Origin: Paucisalibacillus globulus | Lineage (GTDB): Bacteria > Bacillota > Bacilli > Bacillales > Amphibacillaceae | Direction: 5' to 3' | NCBI RefSeq assembly: GCF_900184735.1 | Contig: NZ_LT855387.1 | Coordinates: 119,099-183,098, forward strand | Length of the DNA: 64,000 nucleotides | In this document: piece by piece, positions 9,363-17,641 of the stretch | Layout: each line of letters starts with the position of its first letter | Numbering within the stretch: position 1 is the stretch's first letter | Made by a program: the position numbers and the translations under genes | The notes under the pieces: generated by a model | Databases searched by the model: none | Told to the model about the DNA's origin: nothing | What the model saw: the letters and a program-made list of their open reading frames with translations, nothing else

Positions 9363-10922
9363 TTAGAGAGGAATATTCCCATGCTTCTTTTTAGGACGTT
9401 CCTCTTGTTTCGATGAGAGCATTTCTAACCCTTGGATCAATTTGATTCTCGTTTCTCTAGGATCGATAACATCATCTACCATCCCTAATTTAGCTGCAAT
9501 ATAAGGATTAGCAAACTTATCTCGATATGTATTTATTTTTTCTTGTCGCGTACGCTCTGGATCATCACTTGCAGCGATTTCTTTAGCAAAAATGATATTA
9601 GCAGCACCTTCAGGACCCATAACAGCAATTTCCGCATTGGGCCATGCAAAAACTAAATCAGCTCCAATTGACTTGCTGTTTAAAGCCACATAAGCTCCGC
9701 CATATGCCTTACGAACAATAACAGTTAGTTTAGGAACGGTTGCTTCAGAGTATGCATATAAAATTTTTGCTCCATGACGTATGATACCACCATGTTCCTG
9801 TTTTATGCCAGGAAAGAAACCTGTCACGTCCTCAAACGTTATAAGTGGGATATTAAAACAGTCACAAAAACGAATAAATCTAGCCGCCTTATCACTAGAG
9901 TCAATATCTAGACCACCTGCGAGGTGTTTTGGTTGATTACATACTAATCCTACGGTCTTACCCTCTATTCTAGCAAATCCAACTACAATGTTTTTAGCAA
10001 AATCTGCATGAATCTCATAAAACGAATGTTCATCTACCACCTGATTAATTACTTGTTTTATATCATATGGACGAGTAGAATCAAATGGGACAATATCAAC
10101 TAATTCAGGACGATAATTTACGAGCTCGTCTTCTTGGTGGTATTCCTTAACAGCAGGTTTTTCGTTGTTATTATTAGGTAAGTATGAAAGTAACTTTTTC
10201 ACCTGATCAAGTGCTTCCTCTTCATTTTCGGCTCTAAAATGAGCATTCCCACTTTTACTGTTATGAATATGTGCGCCTCCAAGATCCTCCGAAGAAATCC
10301 TTTCACCTGTAACTGTTTCAATCACCTTCGGACCAGTAATAAACATTTGTGATGTCTTCTCAACCATTATCACAAAATCAGTTATCGCAGGAGAATAAAC
10401 TGCACCTCCAGCACTTGGCCCCATAATTACGGAAATTTGTGGTATGTAGCCTGAGTAAATTGAATTTCGATAAAATACTTGGCCATAGCCATCTAAAGAC
10501 GATACCCCTTCTTGAATCCTTGCGCCACCTGAATCATTTAGACCAATAAAAGGAACACCGTTTTTTGCAGCTAAATCCATCACAGCCGCAATTTTCTTAC
10601 CATGCATTTCACCAAGCGCTCCTCCGTATAGTGTAAAATCCTGGGCAAATAAATATACTGGTCGTCCATTTATTTTTCCGTATCCAGTAACAACACCATC
10701 TCCAGCACTATTTGAATCATTCATATCAAAATCCGTACCACGGTTTTCTATAAACGTATTTAATTCTACAAAGCTACCTTCGTCGAGTAAGTAATCAATT
10801 CTTTCTCTTGCTGTCCACTTCCCCTTAGCGTGTTGTTTTTCAATTCTTGCATCTCCGCCTCCGAGTTCAGCCATTCTTCGCTTATCATAAAGCTCATTTA
10901 TCTTATCAAACATATCCATCAT
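9363..10922 (-). CDS. yqjD: Acyl-CoA carboxyltransferase subunit (propionyl/methylmalonyl-CoA type, YqjD)
   Basis: A 519-residue crotonase-fold carboxyltransferase of the PccB/MmdA family, moving CO2 between biotin and propionyl-CoA. The N-terminal half carries the acyl-CoA oxyanion motif (SGGARIQEGV, then GPSAGGAVYSPA); the C-terminal half has the biotin-side motif (RHGAKILYAYSEA, then KAYGGAYVAL). I start at ATG 10922, which has GGAGG eight bases upstream, rather than at the upstream GTG 10946, which overlaps the previous gene. It follows the mutase-small-subunit/epimerase gene by one base. No biotin carboxylase or carrier gene is adjacent; AccB and AccC at 34211-36072 could supply them. 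Confidence 0.88.
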   Translation of the reverse strand: MMDMFDKINELYDKRRMAELGGGDARIEKQHAKGKWTARERIDYLLDEGSFVELNTFIENRGTDFDMNDSNSAGDGVVTGYGKINGRPVYLFAQDFTLYGGALGEMHGKKIAAVMDLAAKNGVPFIGLNDSGGARIQEGVSSLDGYGQVFYRNSIYSGYIPQISVIMGPSAGGAVYSPAITDFVIMVEKTSQMFITGPKVIETVTGERISSEDLGGAHIHNSKSGNAHFRAENEEEALDQVKKLLSYLPNNNNEKPAVKEYHQEDELVNYRPELVDIVPFDSTRPYDIKQVINQVVDEHSFYEIHADFAKNIVVGFARIEGKTVGLVCNQPKHLAGGLDIDSSDKAARFIRFCDCFNIPLITFEDVTGFFPGIKQEHGGIIRHGAKILYAYSEATVPKLTVIVRKAYGGAYVALNSKSIGADLVFAWPNAEIAVMGPEGAANIIFAKEIAASDDPERTRQEKINTYRDKFANPYIAAKLGMVDDVIDPRETRIKLIQGLEMLSSKQEERPKKKHGNIPL

Positions 10923-10923
10923 G

Positions 10924-11736
10924 TTATTTGCCTCCAACTTCTTCACATAATTCGAAAAGTACGCCCTGTGTTGATTTAGGATGCATAAATGCTATTTTTG
11001 AATGGTGAGCACCTAATTTAGGTTCTGTATTGATAAATTGAATACCGTTTTTAGATAAACTTCTAATCCTAGACTCTATGTCCTCTACATCTATCGCGAT
11101 ATGATGGATACCTTCTCCTCTTTTCTCAATAAATTTATAGATTGGTGAATCTACGCTAGTTGGCTCCAAGAGTTCAAAGCGGCTTTCCCCAATCTTCAAA
11201 AATGCTACTTTAACATTCTCGGATTCTATTTCCTCAAGTCCTTCTAAATTAAGTCCTAAGATTTTTGTATAAAAAGGAATCGAGTGTTCTAATGACTTAA
11301 CCGCAATACCAATATGTGATATTTTCTTGGTTAGTTCCTCCTTCATTGGGCCAACCAAATCAATGATATAAGCTGCCAACTCATCGATAGAAGAACCACT
11401 TGTAAAAATCTTTTTAATACCTTGTTTTTCAAGAAAAGCAATATCTTCTGCTGGTATTACACCTCCACCAATAACTGGAATGTCGCTTGCGTTAAATAAC
11501 TTTAGCTCCTCCACTACTTTTGGGAAAAGGGTTCGATGTGCCCCTGATAAAGAAGATAGGCCTACCACATCTACATCTTCCTGAATTGCAGCTTTTGCTA
11601 TTTGTGCTGGGGATTGCCTTAGCCCCGTATAAACTACTTCCATTCCATGGTCCCTGAGCCCCTGTGCAATTACTAATGCGCCTCTGTCGTGACCATCAAG
11701 ACCTGGCTTCGCAATTAATACTCTAATCTTAGCCAT
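10924..11736 (-). CDS. Fusion: methylmalonyl-CoA mutase cobalamin-binding subunit + methylmalonyl-CoA epimerase
   Basis: A 270-residue two-domain protein. Residues 1-135 are a B12-binding domain with the DxHxxG base-off signature (Asp14, His16, Gly19), SSLSG (61-65) and GGG (90-92), as in the small subunit of split mutases. Residues 138-270 are a vicinal-oxygen-chelate epimerase with likely metal ligands His141, His211 or His212, and Glu262. One polypeptide would thus carry the mutase cofactor domain and the enzyme that supplies the mutase's (R)-methylmalonyl-CoA substrate. ATG 11736 has GGGAGGAG upstream. It sits between the mutase catalytic gene and the carboxyltransferase. Confidence 0.9.
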   Translation of the reverse strand: MAKIRVLIAKPGLDGHDRGALVIAQGLRDHGMEVVYTGLRQSPAQIAKAAIQEDVDVVGLSSLSGAHRTLFPKVVEELKLFNASDIPVIGGGVIPAEDIAFLEKQGIKKIFTSGSSIDELAAYIIDLVGPMKEELTKKISHIGIAVKSLEHSIPFYTKILGLNLEGLEEIESENVKVAFLKIGESRFELLEPTSVDSPIYKFIEKRGEGIHHIAIDVEDIESRIRSLSKNGIQFINTEPKLGAHHSKIAFMHPKSTQGVLFELCEEVGGK

Positions 11737-11766
11737 AATATGTTCTCCTCCCAAATTGTAAATATA

Positions 11767-13413
11767 TTAGATACCGTATTCCCCAAATTCATTACGAAGA
11801 ATATTACAAATCTCTCCAACTGAAGCATAAGCTTTAACGGCATTTAAAATATATGGCATCAAGTTTTCATCTGGCTTTTTTGCTGCCCATTCAAGTTGTT
11901 TTAAAGTACTAACAACCATATCGTGATCTCGATTGTCTTTAATTTCTTGTAATGAAGCTTTTTGATGGCGTTCTAAAGCTTCATCAACTTTTAATAATTC
12001 TGGATTAACCTCTTCATCAATTTTATATTTATTTAAACCAACGATAATTTCTTCTTCTTTTTCAATTCTCAGTTGCGTTTCATAAGCAGTACGATGAATT
12101 TCACGTTGCATATAGCCCTCTTCTATCGCAGATACTGCACCGCCTAATTCTTTTATCTGCTCTAAGTAAGCTTCCACTTCTTCTTCAACTTTATCTGTCA
12201 TGGCCTCTATAAAATATGACCCACCTAACGGATCAACTGTATCTGCCACACCACTTTCATTAGCAATTATTTGTTGTGTGCGTAATGCAATACGTGCAGA
12301 TTCTTCAGTAGGTAATGCTAAGGCTTCATCTCTAGAGTTTGTGTGTAAGCTCTGTGTGCCCCCTAGAACAGCTGCTAACGCCTGCATTGTAACCCTTACA
12401 ATATTGTTATCAGGTTGTTGAGCAGTTAAAGTAGAACCCCCTGTTTGTGTATGAAAGCGTAATTTCCAGCTTTTAGGATTCTTAGCTTGATAATGGTCCC
12501 TCATTATCTTAGCCCATACTCTTCTTGCAGCTCTAAACTTAGCAATCTCTTCAAAGAAGTTATTATGAGCATTAAAGAAGAATGCTAGTCTAGGGGCAAA
12601 TGCATCGACATCTAGTCCTGCTTCAATTGCAGCATCAACATAAGCCATTCCATTGGCAATAGTAAATGCCACTTCTTGGACCGCCGTTGACCCTGCTTCA
12701 CGAATATGATAACCAGAAATACTTATGGTATTGAATCTTGGTACATGTTCACCACAATACTCAAATATATTTGTTATCAATCTCATAGATGGCTTCGGAG
12801 GAAATATATAAGTCCCTCTTGCAATATATTCTTTTAAAATATCATTTTGGATGGTGCCTGTTAATTTCTCTTTTGGTACACCTTGCTTCTCACCAACAGC
12901 AATATACATGGCTAATAATATAGATGCTGGAGCATTGATTGTCATGGATGTGCTTACCTTATCTAAAGGAATTTGTTCTAACAAGGCTTCCATATCATGT
13001 AATGTGTCAATTGCTACTCCCACTCTTCCAACTTCACCTTCAGCCATCATATCATCAGAGTCATATCCAATTTGCGTGGGTAAGTCAAATGCAACAGATA
13101 GGCCTGTTTGTCCTTGTTCTAATAAATATCTAAAACGTTTGTTAGTTTCCTTGGCAGAACCAAATCCAGCATATTGACGCATTGTCCAGTACTTACTTCG
13201 GTACATGGTCGGCTGTATTCCCCTTGTATAGGGAAATTCCCCCGGAAAACCAAGTTTATCTTGATAATCTTTATCATTTTCAGGATAATAGAGTCGGTCC
13301 ACATCGATTTCTGAACTAGTGTGAAAAGACTCCTTTCGCTCAGGAAAACGTTTTAGAATGGCGTCTACAGATTCCTTCCACTTTTTATCTAAATCACTTT
13401 GATTAATGTTCAT
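11767..13413 (-). CDS. Methylmalonyl-CoA mutase, catalytic (large) subunit without B12 domain
   Basis: A 548-residue TIM-barrel subunit of an adenosylcobalamin-dependent acyl-CoA mutase. The C-terminal cobalamin domain of fused mutases is missing and is supplied by the next gene. Substrate-defining residues point to methylmalonyl-CoA, not isobutyryl-CoA: Tyr81 in RQYAGFG and Arg199 in EYIARGTY (known mutase Tyr89/Arg207; isobutyryl-CoA mutase has Phe/Gln). Start ATG with GGGGGAG upstream. It is first in the leftward operon mutase, fusion, carboxyltransferase, peptidase. A 20-bp palindrome lies about 115 bases upstream. Confidence 0.92.
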   Translation of the reverse strand: MNINQSDLDKKWKESVDAILKRFPERKESFHTSSEIDVDRLYYPENDKDYQDKLGFPGEFPYTRGIQPTMYRSKYWTMRQYAGFGSAKETNKRFRYLLEQGQTGLSVAFDLPTQIGYDSDDMMAEGEVGRVGVAIDTLHDMEALLEQIPLDKVSTSMTINAPASILLAMYIAVGEKQGVPKEKLTGTIQNDILKEYIARGTYIFPPKPSMRLITNIFEYCGEHVPRFNTISISGYHIREAGSTAVQEVAFTIANGMAYVDAAIEAGLDVDAFAPRLAFFFNAHNNFFEEIAKFRAARRVWAKIMRDHYQAKNPKSWKLRFHTQTGGSTLTAQQPDNNIVRVTMQALAAVLGGTQSLHTNSRDEALALPTEESARIALRTQQIIANESGVADTVDPLGGSYFIEAMTDKVEEEVEAYLEQIKELGGAVSAIEEGYMQREIHRTAYETQLRIEKEEEIIVGLNKYKIDEEVNPELLKVDEALERHQKASLQEIKDNRDHDMVVSTLKQLEWAAKKPDENLMPYILNAVKAYASVGEICNILRNEFGEYGI

Positions 13414-13527
13414 TCTTGCTCCCCCATTCAGTTAATAGATTATGTATGACACCGCTTGCAATAAGGTAAATATTAGGAAAATTTGTTATAAAAAAATTAT
13501 ATCTTAAATATTATACTTGTCCAATTC

Positions 13528-13547
13528 TTATTTTAACGTTAAAATAA
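13528..13547. promoter_or_regulatory. Palindromic operator candidate, copy 2
   Basis: A perfect 20-bp palindrome (TTATTTTAACGTTAAAATAA) between the leftward mutase gene and the rightward Prli42-like gene. Its inner 16 bp are identical to 2493-2508. Placement in a divergent promoter region suits an operator for a dimeric repressor or activator of the methylmalonyl-CoA operon. Confidence 0.55.
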
Positions 13548-13580
13548 ATAGAGCACATGGGATTTAAGGAGGACTTACAA

Positions 13581-13724
13581 ATGGCTGCAAACCAAACTAC
13601 TAAACCTGCTCCAAGAAGAAAGTCAAAACGCGAGAGACGTATGAAAATGGCAATTTATATTATGATTATTGCAATGATAGTATCTTCTATTACTTACGGT
13701 CTGGCGTTATTTGTAAATATGTAA
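13581..13724 (+). CDS. Prli42-like small membrane protein
   Basis: A 47-residue protein with a strong ribosome-binding site (AAGGAGGA). The N-terminus is very basic (KPAPRRKSKRERR, residues 9-21) and a single hydrophobic segment (about 24-44) ends two or three residues before the C-terminus. This layout matches the Prli42 family of mini-proteins, which in Listeria tether the stressosome to the membrane. The basic tail here is longer than in the 31-residue Listeria form. The identification rests on architecture, not on a search. It is flanked by its own terminator, and no stressosome gene is near. Confidence 0.65.
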   Translation: MAANQTTKPAPRRKSKRERRMKMAIYIMIIAMIVSSITYGLALFVNM

Positions 13725-13735
13725 TGATGGATGAT

Positions 13736-13774
13736 AAGACTCCGATTACAAATTTTGTAATCGCAGTCTTTTTT
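13736..13774 (+). terminator. Terminator after Prli42-like gene
   Basis: A hairpin with AAGACT/AGTCTT outer and GATTACAAA/TTTGTAATC inner pairing, followed by TTTTTT. It starts 11 bases after the small-gene stop. Confidence 0.85.
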
Positions 13775-13807
13775 ATATCTTGATTATTACTAGTGCTCTC
13801 ATTCTAA

Positions 13808-14779
13808 TCATTTAGAAGGACGTAAAAGGCTAACGTCACTTTTTTTATAATGTTTCTTTATGATTAGATAGTTTTCGATTTCATGTAATAAACGAAATAA
13901 ATTTGCCCTCGTTTCAAATTCCTCATACGTAGTTGGTAAATCTTCTTGGTTAAATTCATCCTTTAACTCTTTTAGTTTTTCTAAAAAAACGATTGCAGTA
14001 TTTTCCGGATGAACAAAGTCTGCCAACTCTTCAAAAAATGTAGCAATTTTCACTGATATCTCATCTCGGTTAGGTAATTTTGTTACTAATGGAAGCATTT
14101 TCCTCAATAGATCCAGCTGTTCATTTCTCATGTTAAAATAATCATAATACGTATGTTTTGACCTTAGTAAGTGATTTTCTCTGTCGATCTCAGCCATTAC
14201 AATCGTTTCCTGTAATATTTCTTCTGATTCCCTTAATTCTTTCCCGTCCCATACTGTATTCTTATCCCGAATATATAATGCAATCTCTTTTAAGATTATT
14301 TGAAAATTATCTTCAAGTTTCCTTTGATATTGCTTTAATTTACGATCATTCCCAGGCATATATAAGTTAACTAAAAGTCCCGTACCAATTCCAATAATAA
14401 TAATTAGAAATTGTTCCATTAAAAAGTGTATCGGTATGTCACCAGCACCATAAAAACTTAATGTAATGACTGAACTTGTTGCAATACCGGGAGTTACTTT
14501 TAATAAAACAGTAACTGGTATAAATAGAATAAACATTATTGCTAAAACGATTGGATGATAGCCTATAAATTCAAAAAACAAAAAAGAGAAAATACTCGCA
14601 ATCACACAAGCTAGTAACCGATGCCAAGCACTTAAAACCGATTGTTTTCGTGATGGTTTAATGGTAAGTATCGTTAGGATCCCTGCAGACGTATAATTTG
14701 TGAGTCCTAGTATTTGGGCGATAACGATTGCGATAGGTGTGCCGATTGCAGTTTTAATGGTCCGGTACCCAATTTTCAC
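13808..14779 (-). CDS. yqjA: Aromatic-acid-exporter-family membrane protein YqjA
   Basis: A 323-residue protein with a membrane N-terminal half (four to six hydrophobic segments within residues 8-145, including IVIAQILGL and LIIIIGIGTGLLVNLY) and a soluble, acidic, helical C-terminal half. This is the architecture of the Bacillus YqjA family (ArAE_1-like). Transport of aromatic acids is suggested only by superfamily; the substrate is unknown. It starts at GTG 14779 with AGGAGAAA upstream. It is a single gene, separated from brxB by a terminator. Confidence 0.8.
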   Translation of the reverse strand: MKIGYRTIKTAIGTPIAIVIAQILGLTNYTSAGILTILTIKPSRKQSVLSAWHRLLACVIASIFSFLFFEFIGYHPIVLAIMFILFIPVTVLLKVTPGIATSSVITLSFYGAGDIPIHFLMEQFLIIIIGIGTGLLVNLYMPGNDRKLKQYQRKLEDNFQIILKEIALYIRDKNTVWDGKELRESEEILQETIVMAEIDRENHLLRSKHTYYDYFNMRNEQLDLLRKMLPLVTKLPNRDEISVKIATFFEELADFVHPENTAIVFLEKLKELKDEFNQEDLPTTYEEFETRANLFRLLHEIENYLIIKKHYKKSDVSLLRPSK

Positions 14780-14802
14780 TTTGCTTTTTCTCCTCTATAA
14801 TA

Positions 14803-14836
14803 AATAAGGCTGGCCTTATGGTAGGACAGCCTTATT
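14803..14836 (-). terminator. Terminator at end of bkd-brxB transcript
   Basis: A 10-bp perfect stem (AATAAGGCTG/CAGCCTTATT) 12 bases past the brxB stop, with T-rich sequence after it on the minus strand. Confidence 0.78.
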
Positions 14837-14848
14837 ATAAATTACTTA

Positions 14849-15280
14849 TTATACTTCTTCACAATGTTGATTGAAAATATCCTGAAGCTTTGTCATAACT
14901 TCCATTGCACTGTGACCTTCAATATCATGACGCTCAAGCATCGTAACAATCTTACCATCCTTCAAAAATGCAAAAGATGGAGATGATGGTGGATAACCCT
15001 CAAAATATGTACGAGCTTTTTCAGTTGCCTCACGGTCTTGACCAGCAAACACGGTAACTAAGTGATCAGGACGTTTATCATAATGAATTGCATTAGCTGC
15101 AGCTGGACGTGCTACACCACCAGCACAACCACATGTTGAGTTAATCATAACAAGTGTTGTACCTTCTCGATTAAGAGCAGTATCAACATCTTCCTCTGTA
15201 CGAAGCTCCTCGAAACCTGCTTCTGTTATATCCTTACGTGCTGCATCAACAATATCATTCATGAATAGGTTGAAATCCAT
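14849..15280 (-). CDS. brxB: Bacilliredoxin BrxB (YqiW family)
   Basis: A 143-residue thioredoxin-fold protein of the YphP/YqiW family that removes bacillithiol from S-bacillithiolated proteins. The active site is Cys50-Gly-Cys52 (STCGCAGG). The Cys-Gly-Cys arrangement is diagnostic for the family. Start ATG with AAGGGGTG upstream. It lies 84 bases downstream of bkdB, the position of yqiW in B. subtilis, and probably shares its terminator with the bkd operon. Confidence 0.92.
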   Translation of the reverse strand: MDFNLFMNDIVDAARKDITEAGFEELRTEEDVDTALNREGTTLVMINSTCGCAGGVARPAAANAIHYDKRPDHLVTVFAGQDREATEKARTYFEGYPPSSPSFAFLKDGKIVTMLERHDIEGHSAMEVMTKLQDIFNQHCEEV

Positions 15281-15364
15281 ATAAGCACCCCTTATGTTAG
15301 TTTAATCCTACCTAACACCTAGGTTATCAAGTTTGGTAGTAAATTTCAATTTTAAGAGCTTGTA

Positions 15365-16627
15365 TTAATACACTTGGACTGTTTTTTCATTCATATCCTC
15401 TAATAATTCCTTCACATATGCTAGGAATTGACCGCAAACTAATCCATCAAGGATACGGTGATCTAATGATAAACATAGATTTACGATGTCTCTCGCAGCG
15501 AACATGTTATCAATGATTACTGGTTTTTTCACTATCGATTCAACTTGCAGGATAGCTGCTTGTGGATAGTTAATTACTCCCATTGATTGGATGGAACCAA
15601 AGGACCCAGTGTTATTCACTGTGAAGGTACCACCTTGCATATCATCGCTTTTGAGGTTATTTGTACGTGCTTTCATTGCAAGCTCATTTATCTCTCTAGC
15701 AATTCCTTTAATACTTTTTTCATCTGCATGTTTAATGACAGGCACAAAAAGTTCTTGATCCTTAGCTACAGCAATGGAGAGGTTAATGTCTTTACGCTGG
15801 ATAATCTTATCCCCTGCCCAAGTACTGTTCAATTGAGGGAACTTTTTGAGAGCCTGTGCAACTGCTTTTACAAAGAATGCAAAGTAAGTAAGGTTATATC
15901 CTTCATTTTTCTTGAATTCATTTTTCAATTTATTGCGGTAGCTAACCAAGTCCGTCACATCCACTTCTACCATCATCCATGCATGTGGAATTTCTGTCTT
16001 CGAACGAACCATATTCTGAGCGATAATTTTCCTAACGCCTGTTACAGGAATTTCTATATCACCCATTTGTGATGTAGGCTGTGGAACTTCTGGTACGGAT
16101 TTCGTGACATTAGTTTTCACTTTTTCTTCTGTTGTTGCTGGAGCTCCTTGTTCAGAAGCAGATGGAATTTGTCCTGTAGCCATAATTTTCTCGATATCTT
16201 TACGAGTAATTCTTCCTCCACGACCAGAACCAGAAATTTGAGCTAAATCAATATTATTTTCCTGTGCTAGCCTTAGAACAGCAGGAGAATATCGCCTTTT
16301 CATCGATTCATCAGGAGAATCACCTTGTATAGGAGACGCTTCTTCTGCTAGTGGATTATCACTTTTTGCCTCTTCAGTCCCACTGTCTTCCGTATCTACA
16401 TAGCAAATAAGCTCACCAACTGCGACTGTTTCTCCTTCTGGTACAACAATTTCCTTAATAACTCCAGTAAAGGAAGAAGGAACCTCAGCATTCACTTTAT
16501 CTGTCATTACTTCAGCAATTGGGTCATATTTGTTAACGTGATCTCCTGCTTTTACTAGCCATGAACTAATTGTACCTTCTGTCACACTTTCACCAAGTTG
16601 GGGCATTGTAATTTTTTCAGATGCCAT
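15365..16627 (-). CDS. bkdB: Branched-chain alpha-keto acid dehydrogenase E2 (BkdB)
   Basis: A 420-residue dihydrolipoyl acyltransferase core of the branched-chain keto-acid dehydrogenase complex. Domains in order: lipoyl domain (about 3-78, lipoyl Lys44 in MTDKVNAE), acidic linker, peripheral-subunit-binding domain (about 111-150, RRYSPAVLRLA to GGRITRKDI), second linker rich in Pro/Thr/Val, and catalytic domain with His390 and Asp394 (DHRILDG). It transfers the branched acyl group to CoA. It follows bkdAB by 18 bases. Confidence 0.94.
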   Translation of the reverse strand: MASEKITMPQLGESVTEGTISSWLVKAGDHVNKYDPIAEVMTDKVNAEVPSSFTGVIKEIVVPEGETVAVGELICYVDTEDSGTEEAKSDNPLAEEASPIQGDSPDESMKRRYSPAVLRLAQENNIDLAQISGSGRGGRITRKDIEKIMATGQIPSASEQGAPATTEEKVKTNVTKSVPEVPQPTSQMGDIEIPVTGVRKIIAQNMVRSKTEIPHAWMMVEVDVTDLVSYRNKLKNEFKKNEGYNLTYFAFFVKAVAQALKKFPQLNSTWAGDKIIQRKDINLSIAVAKDQELFVPVIKHADEKSIKGIAREINELAMKARTNNLKSDDMQGGTFTVNNTGSFGSIQSMGVINYPQAAILQVESIVKKPVIIDNMFAARDIVNLCLSLDHRILDGLVCGQFLAYVKELLEDMNEKTVQVY

Positions 16628-16645
16628 CTATATCCCTCCAAACGA

Positions 16646-17629
16646 TTAAAATTCTGCCAACTCACGCATCGCTTTTTCTATTTTTTCCGGGTTCATCATA
16701 AAGAATTTTTCCATTGTCGGTGCATAGGGCATTGCAGGAATATCAGGACCAGCAAGTCTTTGGACCGGAGCATCTAGATCAAATAAACAATTCTCCGCAA
16801 TAATCGCTGCTACTTCACCAATAATACTACCTTCTTTATTATCTTCCGTAACGAGTAGTACTTTACCTGTCTTTTTAGCCGCTTCTATGATTGCTTCTTT
16901 ATCTAGAGGGTATACTGTACGTAAATCAAGTATATGAGCATCGATCCCCTCATCTGCTAGCTTTTCAGCAGCTTGCAATGCAAAATGAACGCATAAACCA
17001 TATGTAATGATGGTGATATCAGAACCCTCTCTTTTTACATCAGCTTTACCGATTGGTAGAACATAATCCTCATCAGGTACTTCCCCTTTTAATAAACGGT
17101 ATGCCCGCTTATGTTCAAAAAATAGTACTGGATCATTATCTCTTATTGCCGCTTTTAACAGACCTTTCACATCGTACGGCGTGGAAGGCATGACAATTTT
17201 AAGGCCTGGTTGATTTGCGAATAAAGCTTCAACTGATTGTGAGTGATAAAGTGCTCCATGTACTCCACCGCCATATGGAGCTCTAATAACAATTGGACAA
17301 TTCCAATCATTATTTGAACGATATCTAATTCTTGCTGCTTCAGATATGATCTGGTTTACTGCCGGCATAATAAAATCAGCAAACTGCATTTCAGCAACAG
17401 GTCGCATGCCGTACATTGCTGCACCAATTCCGACACCAGCTATTGCAGATTCTGCAAGTGGTGTATCTAGAACACGATATTCCCCAAACTCATCATATAA
17501 TCCCTCAGTAGCTTTAAATACGCCACCTTTTTTTCCGACATCTTCACCAAGTACAAATACTTTCTCATCTCGCTGCATTTCCTCACGTAAAGCAGTAGTA
17601 ACTGCTTGTATATATGACATTACGGTCAT
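16646..17629 (-). CDS. bkdAB: Branched-chain alpha-keto acid dehydrogenase E1 beta (BkdAB)
   Basis: A 327-residue transketolase-like beta subunit that pairs with BkdAA to decarboxylate branched 2-keto acids with thiamine diphosphate. Visible family segments: GEDVGKKGGVF (28-38), DTPLAESAIAGVGIGAA, RAPYGGGVHGALYHSQ and the C-terminal LDLRTVYPLD with HILDL before it. ATG with AGGAGGGG upstream, 12 bases after bkdAA. Full length for the family. Confidence 0.94.
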   Translation of the reverse strand: MTVMSYIQAVTTALREEMQRDEKVFVLGEDVGKKGGVFKATEGLYDEFGEYRVLDTPLAESAIAGVGIGAAMYGMRPVAEMQFADFIMPAVNQIISEAARIRYRSNNDWNCPIVIRAPYGGGVHGALYHSQSVEALFANQPGLKIVMPSTPYDVKGLLKAAIRDNDPVLFFEHKRAYRLLKGEVPDEDYVLPIGKADVKREGSDITIITYGLCVHFALQAAEKLADEGIDAHILDLRTVYPLDKEAIIEAAKKTGKVLLVTEDNKEGSIIGEVAAIIAENCLFDLDAPVQRLAGPDIPAMPYAPTMEKFFMMNPEKIEKAMRELAEF

Positions 17630-17641
17630 GATTTCCCCTCC

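Noticed and set aside
11767-13413. Isobutyryl-CoA mutase large subunit
   Set aside because: The length would fit, but Tyr81 and Arg199 are the methylmalonyl-CoA residues rather than Phe and Gln.
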